Assembly: GCA_040219275.1 (NCBI GenBank)
Contig: JAVJSU010000017.1
Coordinates: 1 to 53,688 of the forward strand
DNA length: 53,688 nt
Reading direction: 5' to 3'
Source: JAVJSU01 sp040219275
Lineage (GTDB): Bacteria; Chloroflexota; Anaerolineae; Aggregatilineales; Phototrophicaceae
In this document: positions 7,813 through 16,431 of the stretch, piece by piece
Layout of the letters: the number at the start of each line of letters is the position of its first letter
How positions within the stretch are numbered: position 1 is the stretch's first letter
Notes under the pieces: generated by a model
What the model was told of the DNA's origin: nothing
Seen by the model: only the letters and a program-made list of their open reading frames with translations
The model's database searches: none
Made by a program: the position numbers and the translations under genes

Positions 7813-9879
7813 ATGAGACGTTTCACGATTGCTGTTGCTTTGCTGTGCTTGACGGGTGCTTTATCACTCCGCGCACAGGACACACCACCACCTTTTGAGA
7901 TCATCACGGCGGAAAATGCAGACCGCGTCGAGCAGGTTGGGATGATTGGTTACGGCGAAGTTGAAGATATGGCATGGTCGCCGGATGGGGAAACACTCGC
8001 CGTTGCCGGGTCGCTCGGATTAATCTTTTATGATGCGGAACTTTATGAACGCGCACCCTCCACTCGCTGGGAATTACCCGAACAGGTGGTAATTTCCGTT
8101 GCATATAGCCCAGATGGGTCACTTTTAGCAACCTTGAGTGTTGATTTATTTCCTAGCGACAACTACATGATTCGCCTCTTAGATGTAAGCACAGGTCAAA
8201 CACTCGCAGAATGGGCGTATACGTGGCGATCACAGCTTGAATTTAGCCCCGATGGAACAGAACTCGCAGTTTTCAATCCCCGTGACAATACGGATTCATC
8301 CCGATGGAATATCAGTAATCCACAAAACATAGTAGCGCTACCCGACCAAACCTGGTCAGAAACACAACGTAATTGGATTTCGCCAGACAGTACGGCGGTT
8401 GTTCCTGACTCTGTGGGAAGCGTTAGCTACAGTCCCGATGGACATTATGTCGCTTATGCCTTTAATTATGGTTCGGTTCAAGTGATGGATACGCAATCAG
8501 GCGAAGAAACTTTGTCATTTTCCGCCGAACCTTATGGGACTTCGGAATTGTATTTCCTTGCGGATTCCGCTCACCTTGTATCACTTGGCTATACTGAAAT
8601 GGGTGGCGGTGATATTCATATATTGGATGTGACTTCCGGCGACGAAGTTCTTCACGAAATAAAGGGTGGCGTGCGCGGGCTTGGCGTGCATCCGACCACA
8701 TCTACACTCGTTTTTCACCCATACTTTGGTTCTGGCATTTATTTCTGGCAAGCGGGTATGGAATCCTCAGAAGCGATTTTTGGTCAGGATGTTTTGTGGC
8801 AAGCCAACAAGTATTCGGATCTAGAATTTAATCCATCCGGCGATGTGCTTGCGGTTATTCATGGCGGTGCAGTTGAGTTCTGGAATGTACTCAATGGCGT
8901 AAAAGTGGGCGATGATCTCTATATTGCGCCAACGATTGATGAAGAAGATACCGGATATTTCACGTATTTTGCTTTTACCGCAATGTCATATAGTCCAGAT
9001 GGGCGTTATCTTGCACTCAGCAGTCGCAACGTAAATGGCGATCCGATTGATTATCTCATGTGGCTTTATGATTCACAGACTTTAGACTTACTCGCTACAT
9101 TCAACATTGAACATCCCTATGACTTAGAATTTAGCCCTGACGGTCAATATCTAGCGACGTATCATACGATACAGAGTGATATCGCACCTAATATCGCATA
9201 TCTGTGGGATGTAGAGGCTCTTCTGCAAGTGTTCGACACAGACCCCGAATCTGTATCTCGAATATGGCATGTAAATCTCCTTGGTTTAGTCGAGTTTATC
9301 GGATTGGCTTTTTCCCTCGACGGTCAAGAACTGGCAATCAGTGGATTGGGCACAGAAGTGTATAGTGTTGAACGACTAATTGCCTTGGGCGAGGTCGGAG
9401 TAGATCAAGCGGCTAGGGATTCAGATGCACTCACGAATATTTTTCAGGGTAGAGGTACATTTGCATATAGTCCAGACGGTCAGTTAATCGCTTTACATAG
9501 CAATACACAGGAATGTTATATCGTAATCTGGAATGTGGATAACAGTGATGATTTAGAAACCTGTGTAGGTGACAATTTATTGAGGGAAAATGATTCTAGA
9601 GCCATCGGATTTTCGTCAGACGGATCTCTACTTTTCACTGGTGCTCAATTCCCGTTTTATTCGAATGATACCTATTCGCTCGACATAAGATTATGGGATG
9701 TTGAAACAGGTGAACTCCTCACAGCGTTGGAAGGGCATTTCGAGACCTATAATGATATCCTCATGAGTCCTGATGGACGCTTGATGGTCTCGGCAGGTGG
9801 TGGCGTAAGAGATAATTGTTATCAGTGTCCGTCCTATGATGGCTCACTTCGTATATGGGGCATTCCATCCACAGAATAA
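7813..9879 (+). CDS. Exported WD40-type beta-propeller protein
   Basis: 688 residues with a cleavable signal peptide (MRRFTIAVALLCLTGALSLRAQ). At least eleven blade motifs of the SPDG class follow, for example YSPDGSLLAT, FSPDGQYLAT and YSPDGQLIAL, with strands ending in LWD or IWN at several places (IRLWDVETGELL, LYDSQTLDL). Two seven-bladed propellers would fit. Proteins of this kind are abundant in Chloroflexota and probably act as protein-binding scaffolds outside the membrane. No enzymatic motif was seen. A five-codon reading frame (MDKL, starting at 7802) ends by overlapping this start as ATGA, so initiation may be coupled to it. Base composition is somewhat A/T-richer than the flanks. 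Confidence 0.85.
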   Translation: MRRFTIAVALLCLTGALSLRAQDTPPPFEIITAENADRVEQVGMIGYGEVEDMAWSPDGETLAVAGSLGLIFYDAELYERAPSTRWELPEQVVISVAYSPDGSLLATLSVDLFPSDNYMIRLLDVSTGQTLAEWAYTWRSQLEFSPDGTELAVFNPRDNTDSSRWNISNPQNIVALPDQTWSETQRNWISPDSTAVVPDSVGSVSYSPDGHYVAYAFNYGSVQVMDTQSGEETLSFSAEPYGTSELYFLADSAHLVSLGYTEMGGGDIHILDVTSGDEVLHEIKGGVRGLGVHPTTSTLVFHPYFGSGIYFWQAGMESSEAIFGQDVLWQANKYSDLEFNPSGDVLAVIHGGAVEFWNVLNGVKVGDDLYIAPTIDEEDTGYFTYFAFTAMSYSPDGRYLALSSRNVNGDPIDYLMWLYDSQTLDLLATFNIEHPYDLEFSPDGQYLATYHTIQSDIAPNIAYLWDVEALLQVFDTDPESVSRIWHVNLLGLVEFIGLAFSLDGQELAISGLGTEVYSVERLIALGEVGVDQAARDSDALTNIFQGRGTFAYSPDGQLIALHSNTQECYIVIWNVDNSDDLETCVGDNLLRENDSRAIGFSSDGSLLFTGAQFPFYSNDTYSLDIRLWDVETGELLTALEGHFETYNDILMSPDGRLMVSAGGGVRDNCYQCPSYDGSLRIWGIPSTE

Positions 9880-9917
9880 AAACACAGGGACGGTCAACAT
9901 AATCAGACCGTCCCTGC
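9880..9917 (-). terminator. Strong hairpin between convergent genes; terminator of the ligase gene
   Basis: Arms at 9885-9895 and 9906-9916 (CAGGGACGGTC / GACCGTCCCTG) form a perfect 11-bp stem. Read on the minus strand it is followed by TGTTTTTATT, so it ends the adenylate-forming ligase transcript. On the plus strand no T-run follows. Confidence 0.8.
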
Positions 9918-9946
9918 TAAATAGCCAACAGCTAAAAGCTAAATCT

Positions 9947-11161
9947 CTAATCCCACTCCCGCGCATCGACGACGGCACGCCCGTTCGGGTCGATCTCTCC
10001 TGCCGGAACGATGACCACTTCATCAATGCGTAGGCGGGCGGCGGTCTGTGCCAGCATTTGAATCTGCTCCGGCAAGCCGTCTCCGCTTTCACCTTCGCGC
10101 AATTCCAGCTTGAGCGTCAGGATGTCTTTATTTTCGGGGCGGGTGATGACCGCTTGCAAATGCTTGATCTGCGGGAAGAAGCCCTTCGCCCGCGCTAAGG
10201 TATCAGGGTGCAGGAACATGCCACGCACCTTGATCGCGCCACCACTGCGCCCATATAAACCGAGCAATTGCTGATCGCCTTCGGTCAGCGCGTCCGGTTC
10301 GCCAGCAATCGCGCCCAGATCACCCGTGCCGAAGCGCACCAGCGGATAACCCTTGTTGAAGGTCGTCACGACGACTTCGCCCGTTTCGCCAGCGGGGAGC
10401 GGTTCGCCTGTGGTCGGGTCGCAGATTTCCACGTAGACCGTGCTCATGAGGCGGAAACCTTCCAGCCCGTCCATCGTGTAGGCAATCAAGCCGAGATCCG
10501 CCGTGCCGTAAGCGGAGGTGGTCTTCATGCCGTAGTCGCCCTCGAAGCGCATCTTCTGGGCGAAGGTATACGGTTCGGCGCTAAAGAGGGCTTTCTTGAT
10601 CTTCACATCGTCTTTGGCGATGCCCATTTCTGCCATACGATCCAGAATCGTCGCCAGATAACTCGGTTGCCCGACGAAGCCCGTCGCGCCGAGCTTGTTG
10701 GCAATCTCGATCTGATAATCGGTATTGCCCGGTCCGGTGGGGATAACCGTCGCACCACAGGCGATCAACGCTTCATCCAAAAGCAGTCCCGCCGGAACGA
10801 GATGATAGAGGAAGGTATTCAGCACACGATCCCCGCGCCCGAAACCGACATATTTGAACGGTGCGAGTGCGCGTTGTTGTCCATCGGGATTGGGCGGTTG
10901 CGGATCAAAAATCGTCCCCGGCGAGATATAAATGCGCGGCAAATCGTCAGGATCAACCGTCAAGAAGCCCCCGAAAGGCGGGTTATCCGCATGAATCTGG
11001 TTGAGTTCATCCTTGCTCGTCACGGGGATTTTGGGCAGATCGGCGGCAGATTTGATCTCATCGGGCGAGACTCCGGCGCTGTCCATGATGCCCTTAATCG
11101 CCGTTGATTTCGCGTAAGCGTGGGCGACTAAATCGCGTATGCGTTCGTCAAGTGTGGTCAA
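9947..11161 (-). CDS. Phenylacetate-CoA-ligase-like adenylate-forming enzyme
   Basis: 404 residues, the usual size of PaaK-type ligases, which activate an acid with ATP and pass it to CoA. Visible landmarks are SAYGTADLG (216-224) for the adenine-binding motif, RFGTGDLG (276-283) for the ribose-binding Asp, and YGRSGGAIKVRGMFLHP (303-319) for the hinge and C-terminal subdomain. The phosphate-binding loop, normally SSGTTGKP-like, is instead ISPGTIFDPQPP (79-90). This marks a divergent subfamily, and the acid substrate need not be phenylacetate. No paa ring-degradation genes are nearby. It is transcribed alone. Confidence 0.82.
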   Translation of the reverse strand: MTTLDERIRDLVAHAYAKSTAIKGIMDSAGVSPDEIKSAADLPKIPVTSKDELNQIHADNPPFGGFLTVDPDDLPRIYISPGTIFDPQPPNPDGQQRALAPFKYVGFGRGDRVLNTFLYHLVPAGLLLDEALIACGATVIPTGPGNTDYQIEIANKLGATGFVGQPSYLATILDRMAEMGIAKDDVKIKKALFSAEPYTFAQKMRFEGDYGMKTTSAYGTADLGLIAYTMDGLEGFRLMSTVYVEICDPTTGEPLPAGETGEVVVTTFNKGYPLVRFGTGDLGAIAGEPDALTEGDQQLLGLYGRSGGAIKVRGMFLHPDTLARAKGFFPQIKHLQAVITRPENKDILTLKLELREGESGDGLPEQIQMLAQTAARLRIDEVVIVPAGEIDPNGRAVVDAREWD

Positions 11162-11304
11162 AGTGGTGTTCCTCCTATAAAGTCAAAAAACGTGTTGTAT
11201 TGAGGGGTTGGTTAGTAAATTTAGTTTGTTCGGTTGATTGCAAATACGGTTTATTGTCCCTAAGAAGTTACCATGATCTCAGGGAGAAGGAAAGGATTTA
11301 GGCT

Positions 11305-11600
11305 TATTTTAACCTCACCCTCCGACCTCTTTCAGGGGTGGGTATTTTTTGGTCGATTTCCTTCTGTCATCGCCAATGGCTGAAACCCATTGGCTACGCA
11401 CGTGTAAAACCCTGCTGAAGCAGGCTATTCTTCCCGTGCATTTGTGAAAATAGCCCACTTGAGTGGGGTTTCTAAAATCGTCGTAGCATTGGGGTTTCTG
11501 CCCAATGTGGAACAAATTCGACAAAATAATTAAATACCTACCCTTGAAAGCTCCCCGACCCCTCTCCAAAAATTGGACAGGGGGAGGTCTGATCTTACAT
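11305..11600. repeat. Multi-hairpin repeat element, copy A (main gene-free interval 11162-11645)
   Basis: The core at about 11362-11508 is a chain of small hairpins: CCAATGG...CCATTGG, CCTGC-TGAA-GCAGG, CCCACT-TG-AGTGGG and CATTGGG...CCCAATG. The linking sequences are shared with copy B at 18677-18838 (for example TTGTGAAAATAGCCCACTT). The core is enclosed by imperfect inverted arms: CTTTCAGGGGTGGGTATTT near 11329-11347, and its counterpart on the other strand near 11537-11560. I see no convincing reading frame. 11162-11304 is A/T-rich upstream DNA of the ligase gene. Confidence 0.7.
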
Positions 11601-11645
11601 CAGTTGTACCCCATAAGATGAAGGTGGGGGCGACAAATTTTCAGT

Positions 11646-12857
11646 TTAGGCTTCTGGATCAAGGAATTTCACGTTGAGCGCGTTGAGCACGAGGTCAATC
11701 GGCGTGAAGATGGTCGCTACGGATGATCCCGCGAACAACAACCCGACTGCGCGATTTTCTGTCGCGTCCACAACCAGCGAGCCGGAATCGCCCCCCTGAC
11801 TCATCGCGCCGGAAATGACCTGACCGGAGAAGCGGGCGGTGCGTGTCCCTTTGCTGGTGGAATAGGCGACATTGACCGTCGCGTTCAGGAGCGTGATCTG
11901 GCTTTCTGTGTAGCTGGTGGTGCGCCCGTATTTACGAACCCGCATCCCCAACATGGCGGGCTTGGTGCTGGTGATCGTGCCGATTTGCGTGATCTCATCG
12001 CTGAACATGGTCGGGTCAATCGGGCGGGCAAGCGCCGCATCGACGCTGTTGGTTGTGGCTTGCACGGTGGGCGCTGTCGCCGGGGTGATTGCCACGCTGG
12101 ATGCAGAGAAGGCTTCACTGGGCGGTGTTGGGCGTTTATCTACTTCAGACGCGCTGGTTGCCGTGACGCGCTTCTCCGAGCCGAGCAAGCCTGCAAGTGC
12201 GTTCGCCGAGCTGACGACCACATCCACAATATCGCATCCGGCGGGCGGCTGACCGGGGTCTACCGGATCAGGGCGCGGGTTGGGATTGGGTGATGGGTCT
12301 GGCGTGGGGTCGGGTGTGGGCGGGTTCACATCCCCTTCAATGTAGTGTAGCGGGATGAAACGCTCCAACGTGGCGACTTTATCCGCTGGATTTTGCCCGC
12401 CGTCTGTGGGTCCCGGCTGGAGGATGGCATCCCCCGTTAACGCCTCGTTGCTATTGGCGAGGACGTGATTATTCGACAGGATTAGTTTTTCGCCCGTAAA
12501 TAGATCATAGACAATCACGCCGAGCGTTCCGGCGGTGATCTTGTAATGCCCGATGCTCACGCCGCCCGGAATGCTGGGACGGAAGCGTCCTTTCGGGTTG
12601 ATCGCGGCTTGTGCTTCGAGATAGCCGACTTCCATCACATCGGTACGAATGCCGTTGATGCGCTCAGGGATGCGATCTTCTGCGGAGAGTGCGGAAAAGG
12701 GTTGTTTTTCCTGCACGAGAATGACGATGGACGGCTCGCCCCCATCTTCCTGATTCTTGAGTCCTGCCGCCACACCGACGACGTTGGCTCTACGGAACAA
12801 ATCTTCTTGATAAGCGGATTGTGCTTGTAATACCCGCTGAAAAATCGACGATTGCAT
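11646..12857 (-). CDS. Trypsin-fold (chymotrypsin-like) serine peptidase with proline-rich insert
   Basis: 403 residues. The triad can be read as H131 (SNNHVLAN), D273 (VDAALA) and S358 (QGGDSGSLV). The order and motifs fit trypsin-like peptidases of the Nal1-like group, found in bacteria and plants. A proline-rich run of TPDPTPDPSPNPNP type (about 179-206) and an Ala/Thr/Ser-rich stretch (about 231-268) sit between His and Asp, much longer than in classical members. There is no signal peptide, so it is predicted to be cytoplasmic unless exported otherwise. GAGGGAG precedes the ATG at good spacing. Substrate unknown; it could be a self-processing enzyme. Confidence 0.78.
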   Translation of the reverse strand: MQSSIFQRVLQAQSAYQEDLFRRANVVGVAAGLKNQEDGGEPSIVILVQEKQPFSALSAEDRIPERINGIRTDVMEVGYLEAQAAINPKGRFRPSIPGGVSIGHYKITAGTLGVIVYDLFTGEKLILSNNHVLANSNEALTGDAILQPGPTDGGQNPADKVATLERFIPLHYIEGDVNPPTPDPTPDPSPNPNPRPDPVDPGQPPAGCDIVDVVVSSANALAGLLGSEKRVTATSASEVDKRPTPPSEAFSASSVAITPATAPTVQATTNSVDAALARPIDPTMFSDEITQIGTITSTKPAMLGMRVRKYGRTTSYTESQITLLNATVNVAYSTSKGTRTARFSGQVISGAMSQGGDSGSLVVDATENRAVGLLFAGSSVATIFTPIDLVLNALNVKFLDPEA

Positions 12858-13166
12858 ATGCGCTCTCCCTCATAATATTGCCGTCTGGTACAAACGCTTT
12901 CCTAACGATAGTCCCATTTTAGCATGATGGGTTCAAGTCTGCTTGACGCTTGGGCGAGGGATGGGCAATGAGGGGAACAGGCGATATTCATTACCTGCAT
13001 CGTTACTATTTTCCAGAAACGCATGTAAAACGAGCTTCTAGCGTCTTAGCCGACAGCAGTTCCGCTAAATTACCATCAAATCCACTTCAACTGACCGGAG
13101 ATGGCATTTTGATGTAAAATTCCGGGTAGTGTTGTTTAGATATGTCGGTATTGGCGCGTAAAATTT
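12858..13166. other. Divergent intergenic region, no gene seen
   Basis: 309 bases lie between the divergent peptidase and PucR genes. It must hold the promoters of both. I see a TAAAAT-type -10 on the minus strand at about 12918-12923 but no well-spaced -35, and no clear promoter for the plus gene. No repeat shared with the rest of the window and no RNA fold stands out. Confidence 0.5.
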
Positions 13167-14780
13167 ATGCTTACAGTCGCGGATGCTTTAAAGCTCAAAT
13201 CATTTACCGGCGCACAGATCATCGCCGGACACGCAGGCTTGGATAATCCGGTGGTGTGGGTTCATGCCTCCGGCGTACCGGATGCGGCGCAATGGCTGAA
13301 CGGGGGCGAACTTCTGCTGGTCACGGCGAACAATATGCCCGATGATCCCGACGGACAACGCCGTTATGTGCAAGAATTGGCAGAAAAACGTGTCGCTGGA
13401 TTGATCGTCGCGGTGGGCAAACTCATCGAGCATGTTTCGACGGTGATGTGTGAGACCGCCAACACCTATAAATTCCCGCTGATCGAAATTCCGTATGCCG
13501 TTCGTTTTGTTGATCTGGCACGCACCGCCAACGAACGCATCGCACAGGAGAACATGGCGCTCGTCCGGCGCTCGCTGGATATTCACCGCACGCTGACGCA
13601 ACTCGTGCTCGAAGGCGGTGGAATCAAAGAATTGGCGCAATTGCTCGCCCGCCTGATTAACCAATCCGTCAGCATCGAGACCGAACGTTTTGAAGCCCTT
13701 GCCAGCGTGAATATTGCCGCCGTTGATGAAGCCCGCCGTTATACGCAACAACACGGGCGCACCGATCCGCGTCTTGTGAACGCGCTGGAAGTCGCCGTGT
13801 TGCCGGAAATCCGCCGGACGCTCCAGCCCGTTTTTATCCCCCGAATGGCGCATGTTGGCTTAGAGATGGAACGCATCCTCGCGCCGGTGGTCGTCTATGG
13901 TGAGATTTACGGCTTTGTGTGGATCATCGCCGATGACCGCCCCTTAGATGACATTGATCGCGTCGCCATCGAAAGCGCCGCGACGATTGCCGCGCTGATT
14001 ATGCTCCATCAGGACTCGATTCAATCCGCAGAAGCCGCCATGAAGGGCAACTTGCTGACGCGTTTGATTCAAGGCGAGATGAGCGGTTTTAATGTGCTGA
14101 CCGATCAGGCGTTGCGTTATGGCGTTGATCTGCGGGAGAATTTTCGTTTGCTGTTGGTCGAATATCCACAGGCGACCTCACAGCGTATTTTGCGCCTGTA
14201 TCGAGAGACGAATCACATTGTCGCCACGCGGGATCGTGCCGCCATTGTCGGTCAATATGCGGGCAATATGATTCTCATGATTCAAGCCACAGAAGACCCG
14301 GATACGATCATCGAGGATTTGCGCTCCACGACCAGCCGTGAGGGGAAAGCCCGCATCGGCGTGAGTGGTGAACATAGCGGAGCGAGACAGGTGCGCCTCG
14401 CCTATACCGAAAGCCGGGAAGTGCTGGACATTAAACGCAAGCTCGGTCAGCATGGACCGAACCTCTACTTTGACGATCTCGGTTATATCCACGCGCTGTA
14501 TCACGCCGGACCGAAGGCGCTAGAGAGCAATCCATACGCGCCCGCTTTGCGATTATTGACGAAAGAGCAACAGGCGGATTTATTCCACACGTTGGAAGTC
14601 TACTTGGATACCGGAGGCAACGGCGTGGCGGCGGCGGAAGCCCTGCATATCCATCGCAGTACGCTCAATTATCGCCTGTCGCGCATCACGGAAATAGGCG
14701 AGGTTGACCTGAGTAACCCGACCACGCGCATGAATCTGCAAGTCGCGCTCAAACTTTTACGTTTATTCGAGATTGGGTGA
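13167..14780 (+). CDS. PucR family transcriptional regulator
   Basis: 537 residues in the classic PucR order. An N-terminal PucR ligand domain spans about 1-125 (LTVADALKLKSFTGAQIIAG; then GGELLLVTANN and VAGLIVAVGK). A central GAF/GGDEF-like region lies between about 160 and 440. A C-terminal PucR-type HTH follows (AAAEALHIHRSTLNYRLSRI, about 488-507). Members regulate purine, allantoin or amino-acid catabolism by ligand-controlled DNA binding, but no such pathway genes are adjacent. The stop codon is one base before the ATG of the next gene, so the two are almost certainly translated from one mRNA. Confidence 0.88.
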   Translation: MLTVADALKLKSFTGAQIIAGHAGLDNPVVWVHASGVPDAAQWLNGGELLLVTANNMPDDPDGQRRYVQELAEKRVAGLIVAVGKLIEHVSTVMCETANTYKFPLIEIPYAVRFVDLARTANERIAQENMALVRRSLDIHRTLTQLVLEGGGIKELAQLLARLINQSVSIETERFEALASVNIAAVDEARRYTQQHGRTDPRLVNALEVAVLPEIRRTLQPVFIPRMAHVGLEMERILAPVVVYGEIYGFVWIIADDRPLDDIDRVAIESAATIAALIMLHQDSIQSAEAAMKGNLLTRLIQGEMSGFNVLTDQALRYGVDLRENFRLLLVEYPQATSQRILRLYRETNHIVATRDRAAIVGQYAGNMILMIQATEDPDTIIEDLRSTTSREGKARIGVSGEHSGARQVRLAYTESREVLDIKRKLGQHGPNLYFDDLGYIHALYHAGPKALESNPYAPALRLLTKEQQADLFHTLEVYLDTGGNGVAAAEALHIHRSTLNYRLSRITEIGEVDLSNPTTRMNLQVALKLLRLFEIG

Positions 14781-14781
14781 T

Positions 14782-15324
14782 ATGTTCGGACGGCATCGCA
14801 GATTCTGGCGTTATGTGATCGTGCTTTTAGGATTATTTTTCATCGTTCAGGTGGGGCTATGGATTTTCGTCTTTTATGAGCCACCGTTTCATTCACGCGA
14901 GGTGACGATAGACGACTCTCTAACACCTACGCCTGATTTCATCTATGAATTACGCTATCAACCAAATTATCGAGTCATTGATTATGACACGCCACGCGCA
15001 TATAGGGATGATGTGCTGGCTATTGTAGTGGATCAAGAAGCATTATGGCGAAATGGAGATCAGGCAGACGATCTTACCCGACAAATTGGCGACACAGCAG
15101 AACTCGAAATTGCAGGTCAACTGCTTATGCCCTTTGAAAGTTATCTTACTTTGGTTCTTCGCAACATGGGAAACGGTGACGATCTCGTTGGCACGGTGGG
15201 CGATCCCATAAATTTTCTCTTCAGCTTAAAAGACACCGCCTCCGGCACGCACGAAGTTACCTTTCGCGTCACCGATACAGGCGGCATTGTGCATCAACAC
15301 ACATGGCGCATTGTGATTGAATAA
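14782..15324 (+). CDS. Membrane-anchored protein of unknown function
   Basis: The start is set at ATG 14782, one base after the PucR stop; TTG 14773 would overlap it. The 180-residue protein has a basic N-terminus, one transmembrane segment (WRYVIVLLGLFFIVQVGLWIFVF) and a C-terminal region that is probably extracytoplasmic and beta-rich. It ends in a run typical of Ig-like folds (THEVTFRVTDTGGIVHQHTW). I do not recognise a family. The tight coupling to the PucR regulator suggests that regulator and membrane protein belong to one pathway, possibly surface sensing. Confidence 0.65.
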   Translation: MFGRHRRFWRYVIVLLGLFFIVQVGLWIFVFYEPPFHSREVTIDDSLTPTPDFIYELRYQPNYRVIDYDTPRAYRDDVLAIVVDQEALWRNGDQADDLTRQIGDTAELEIAGQLLMPFESYLTLVLRNMGNGDDLVGTVGDPINFLFSLKDTASGTHEVTFRVTDTGGIVHQHTWRIVIE

Positions 15325-15547
15325 TCTCCACGATATGTGAAAGAAGTGCGTTATCCAAGAATGCACACGCAGGCAGAATGAGATCGGTGTCCGATGGGGT
15401 TGTGGCGGATGTGTGATTTACGCGTCTAGTTGACCGTTTGTATGTAACGGGTGGCGGCGAAGGGATTTTGACACGAGTCATCCCCTACGATGTGGGCGTG
15501 GGTGGAAGTATACTGTGATTTTTGACAGCGGTTCGTTGATTACTGAC

Positions 15548-15772
15548 TCAACGATACCGTTTTGGATCCGGTTGATCGCGGCGTACCGGAATGGGTACAA
15601 GGGCGGGTTTACGTTTATTCTGGCTTTCCGGGTTTAGCAGGTTGTCGATTTCGTCGAGTACCTGCCGGATGCCATCTGCAATATCATCGAGCATTGTCCG
15701 GCGCTTGTTTTGTTTCGTCACGAGAGGTTTACCTTTCGTCAGGTGTATTTCTATCATACGCTTTTTACGCAC
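15548..15772 (-). CDS. Small basic protein of unknown function (tentative)
   Basis: 74 codons from GTG 15772, or 69 from the ATG at 15757. The product has a central amphipathic helix (MLDDIADGIRQVLDEIDNLL) and a basic proline-containing tail ending RRDQPDPKRYR. It has no family I know. It lies just beyond the terminator of the tRNA gene on the same strand, and no ribosome binding site is obvious. Helix regularity and charge pattern favour a real gene, but its size and position leave real doubt. Confidence 0.42.
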   Translation of the reverse strand: MRKKRMIEIHLTKGKPLVTKQNKRRTMLDDIADGIRQVLDEIDNLLNPESQNKRKPALVPIPVRRDQPDPKRYR

Positions 15773-15783
15773 GATAGGTGAAC

Positions 15784-15820
15784 AAAAAACCCTTCATTCA
15801 TACCGAACGAAGGGTTTCTT
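15784..15820 (-). terminator. Rho-independent terminator downstream of tRNA-Ala
   Basis: On the minus strand AAACCCTTCGTTC and GAATGAAGGGTTT (about 15817-15787) pair around a short loop and run into TTTTTTG. It lies 10 bases beyond the 3' end of the tRNA. Confidence 0.85.
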
Positions 15821-15830
15821 TTCTCACGAG

Positions 15831-15903
15831 TGGACCTAAAGAGACTCGAACTCTTGACCTCTTCAATGCCATTGAAGCGCTCTCCCAACTGAGCTATAGG
15901 CCC
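15831..15903 (-). tRNA. tRNA-Ala (anticodon GGC)
   Basis: A full cloverleaf of 73 bases on the minus strand. The acceptor stem is GGGCCTA/TAGGTCC with the G3:U70 wobble that identifies alanine tRNAs. The D stem is GCTC/GAGC, the anticodon stem CTTCA/TGAAG with loop ATGGCAT (anticodon GGC at 15870-15868), the T stem AAGAG/CTCTT with TTCGAGT, and the discriminator is A. The 3' CCA is not encoded (CTC follows) and must be added after transcription. It reads GCC codons, with GCU by wobble. Confidence 0.97.
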
Positions 15904-15921
15904 ACATCAATTGTGAAAAAC

Positions 15922-15950
15922 ATTCTAGCCCCTTCGTTAGGGCATGTCAA
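15922..15950 (-). promoter_or_regulatory. Promoter of tRNA-Ala
   Basis: TTGACA (15950-15945) and TAGAAT (15927-15922) on the minus strand are separated by exactly 17 bases, close to the sigma-70 consensus. The -10 ends 18 bases before the mature tRNA 5' end, so a short leader would be removed by RNase P. Confidence 0.82.
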
Positions 15951-16021
15951 TACTAGGATACACCACTTTAGCTTGCAGAAATATTAAAATTTCCCAAGTT
16001 CATGGAAATTTAAGAAACTTC

Positions 16022-16297
16022 TTACGCTGTTTGGTGTTGTGGCTCATTTTCGGCTTGATTTTCGTAATGTGCAAGTGTTTCCTGTAATTCTGCGCGGATG
16101 TCGTCCGGTAAACTGAACAATCCGCCTTTTTCGCGGAACTGAGCAATCGACTGGTCACCAGCGGATTCTGCACAGCCACAGCCTGCCGCGTCGTCGAACC
16201 ATGTCAGGGTCATGTCGCCGGTATCAAGGCTGACTCCATGTGTGCCACCGCTGTTGCTTTGCCACATCCACGTTGTACTGTACGTTTTCTCGCCCAT
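16022..16297 (-). CDS. Small cysteine-containing protein of unknown function
   Basis: 91 residues. AAAGGA lies about 7 bases upstream of the ATG, which supports translation. The N-terminal half is Trp/Thr/Gly-rich and beta-like (TYSTTWMWQSNSGGTHGV). A GCGC cluster (AAGCGCAES) sits near the middle, and an acidic helix forms the C-terminus. The paired cysteines might bind metal or form a disulphide, but no known motif is matched. It lies downstream of the 3D-domain protein gene on the same strand, beyond a 134-base gap. Confidence 0.6.
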   Translation of the reverse strand: MGEKTYSTTWMWQSNSGGTHGVSLDTGDMTLTWFDDAAGCGCAESAGDQSIAQFREKGGLFSLPDDIRAELQETLAHYENQAENEPQHQTA

Positions 16298-16431
16298 GAT
16301 GCTTTCCTTTTATGTATTGCTCTATAGTGTAGACACGTTAACTGAGCGTTTCATTACCAAAAAATGAGTTAAACCCTATCTAATCGGTGAGTTTTTGGTG
16401 CGGATGTGTACGGTGGCTCGTCCCTCGCTTC

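Noticed and set aside
10268..11107. 279-codon plus-strand reading frame
   Set aside because: It is the antisense shadow of the adenylate-forming ligase. Its translation is Arg/His-rich without family motifs, while the minus-strand frame has clear PaaK motifs.
11305..11600. CRISPR-like array suggested by repeated short palindromes
   Set aside because: The palindromes differ from one another and have no constant repeat with spacers of even length.
13200..13853. 217-codon minus-strand reading frame
   Set aside because: Antisense of the PucR regulator; no ribosome binding site and no motif.
15269..15481. 70-codon minus-strand frame after the PucR operon
   Set aside because: Overlaps the end of the coupled membrane protein gene, with no start signal and no motif.
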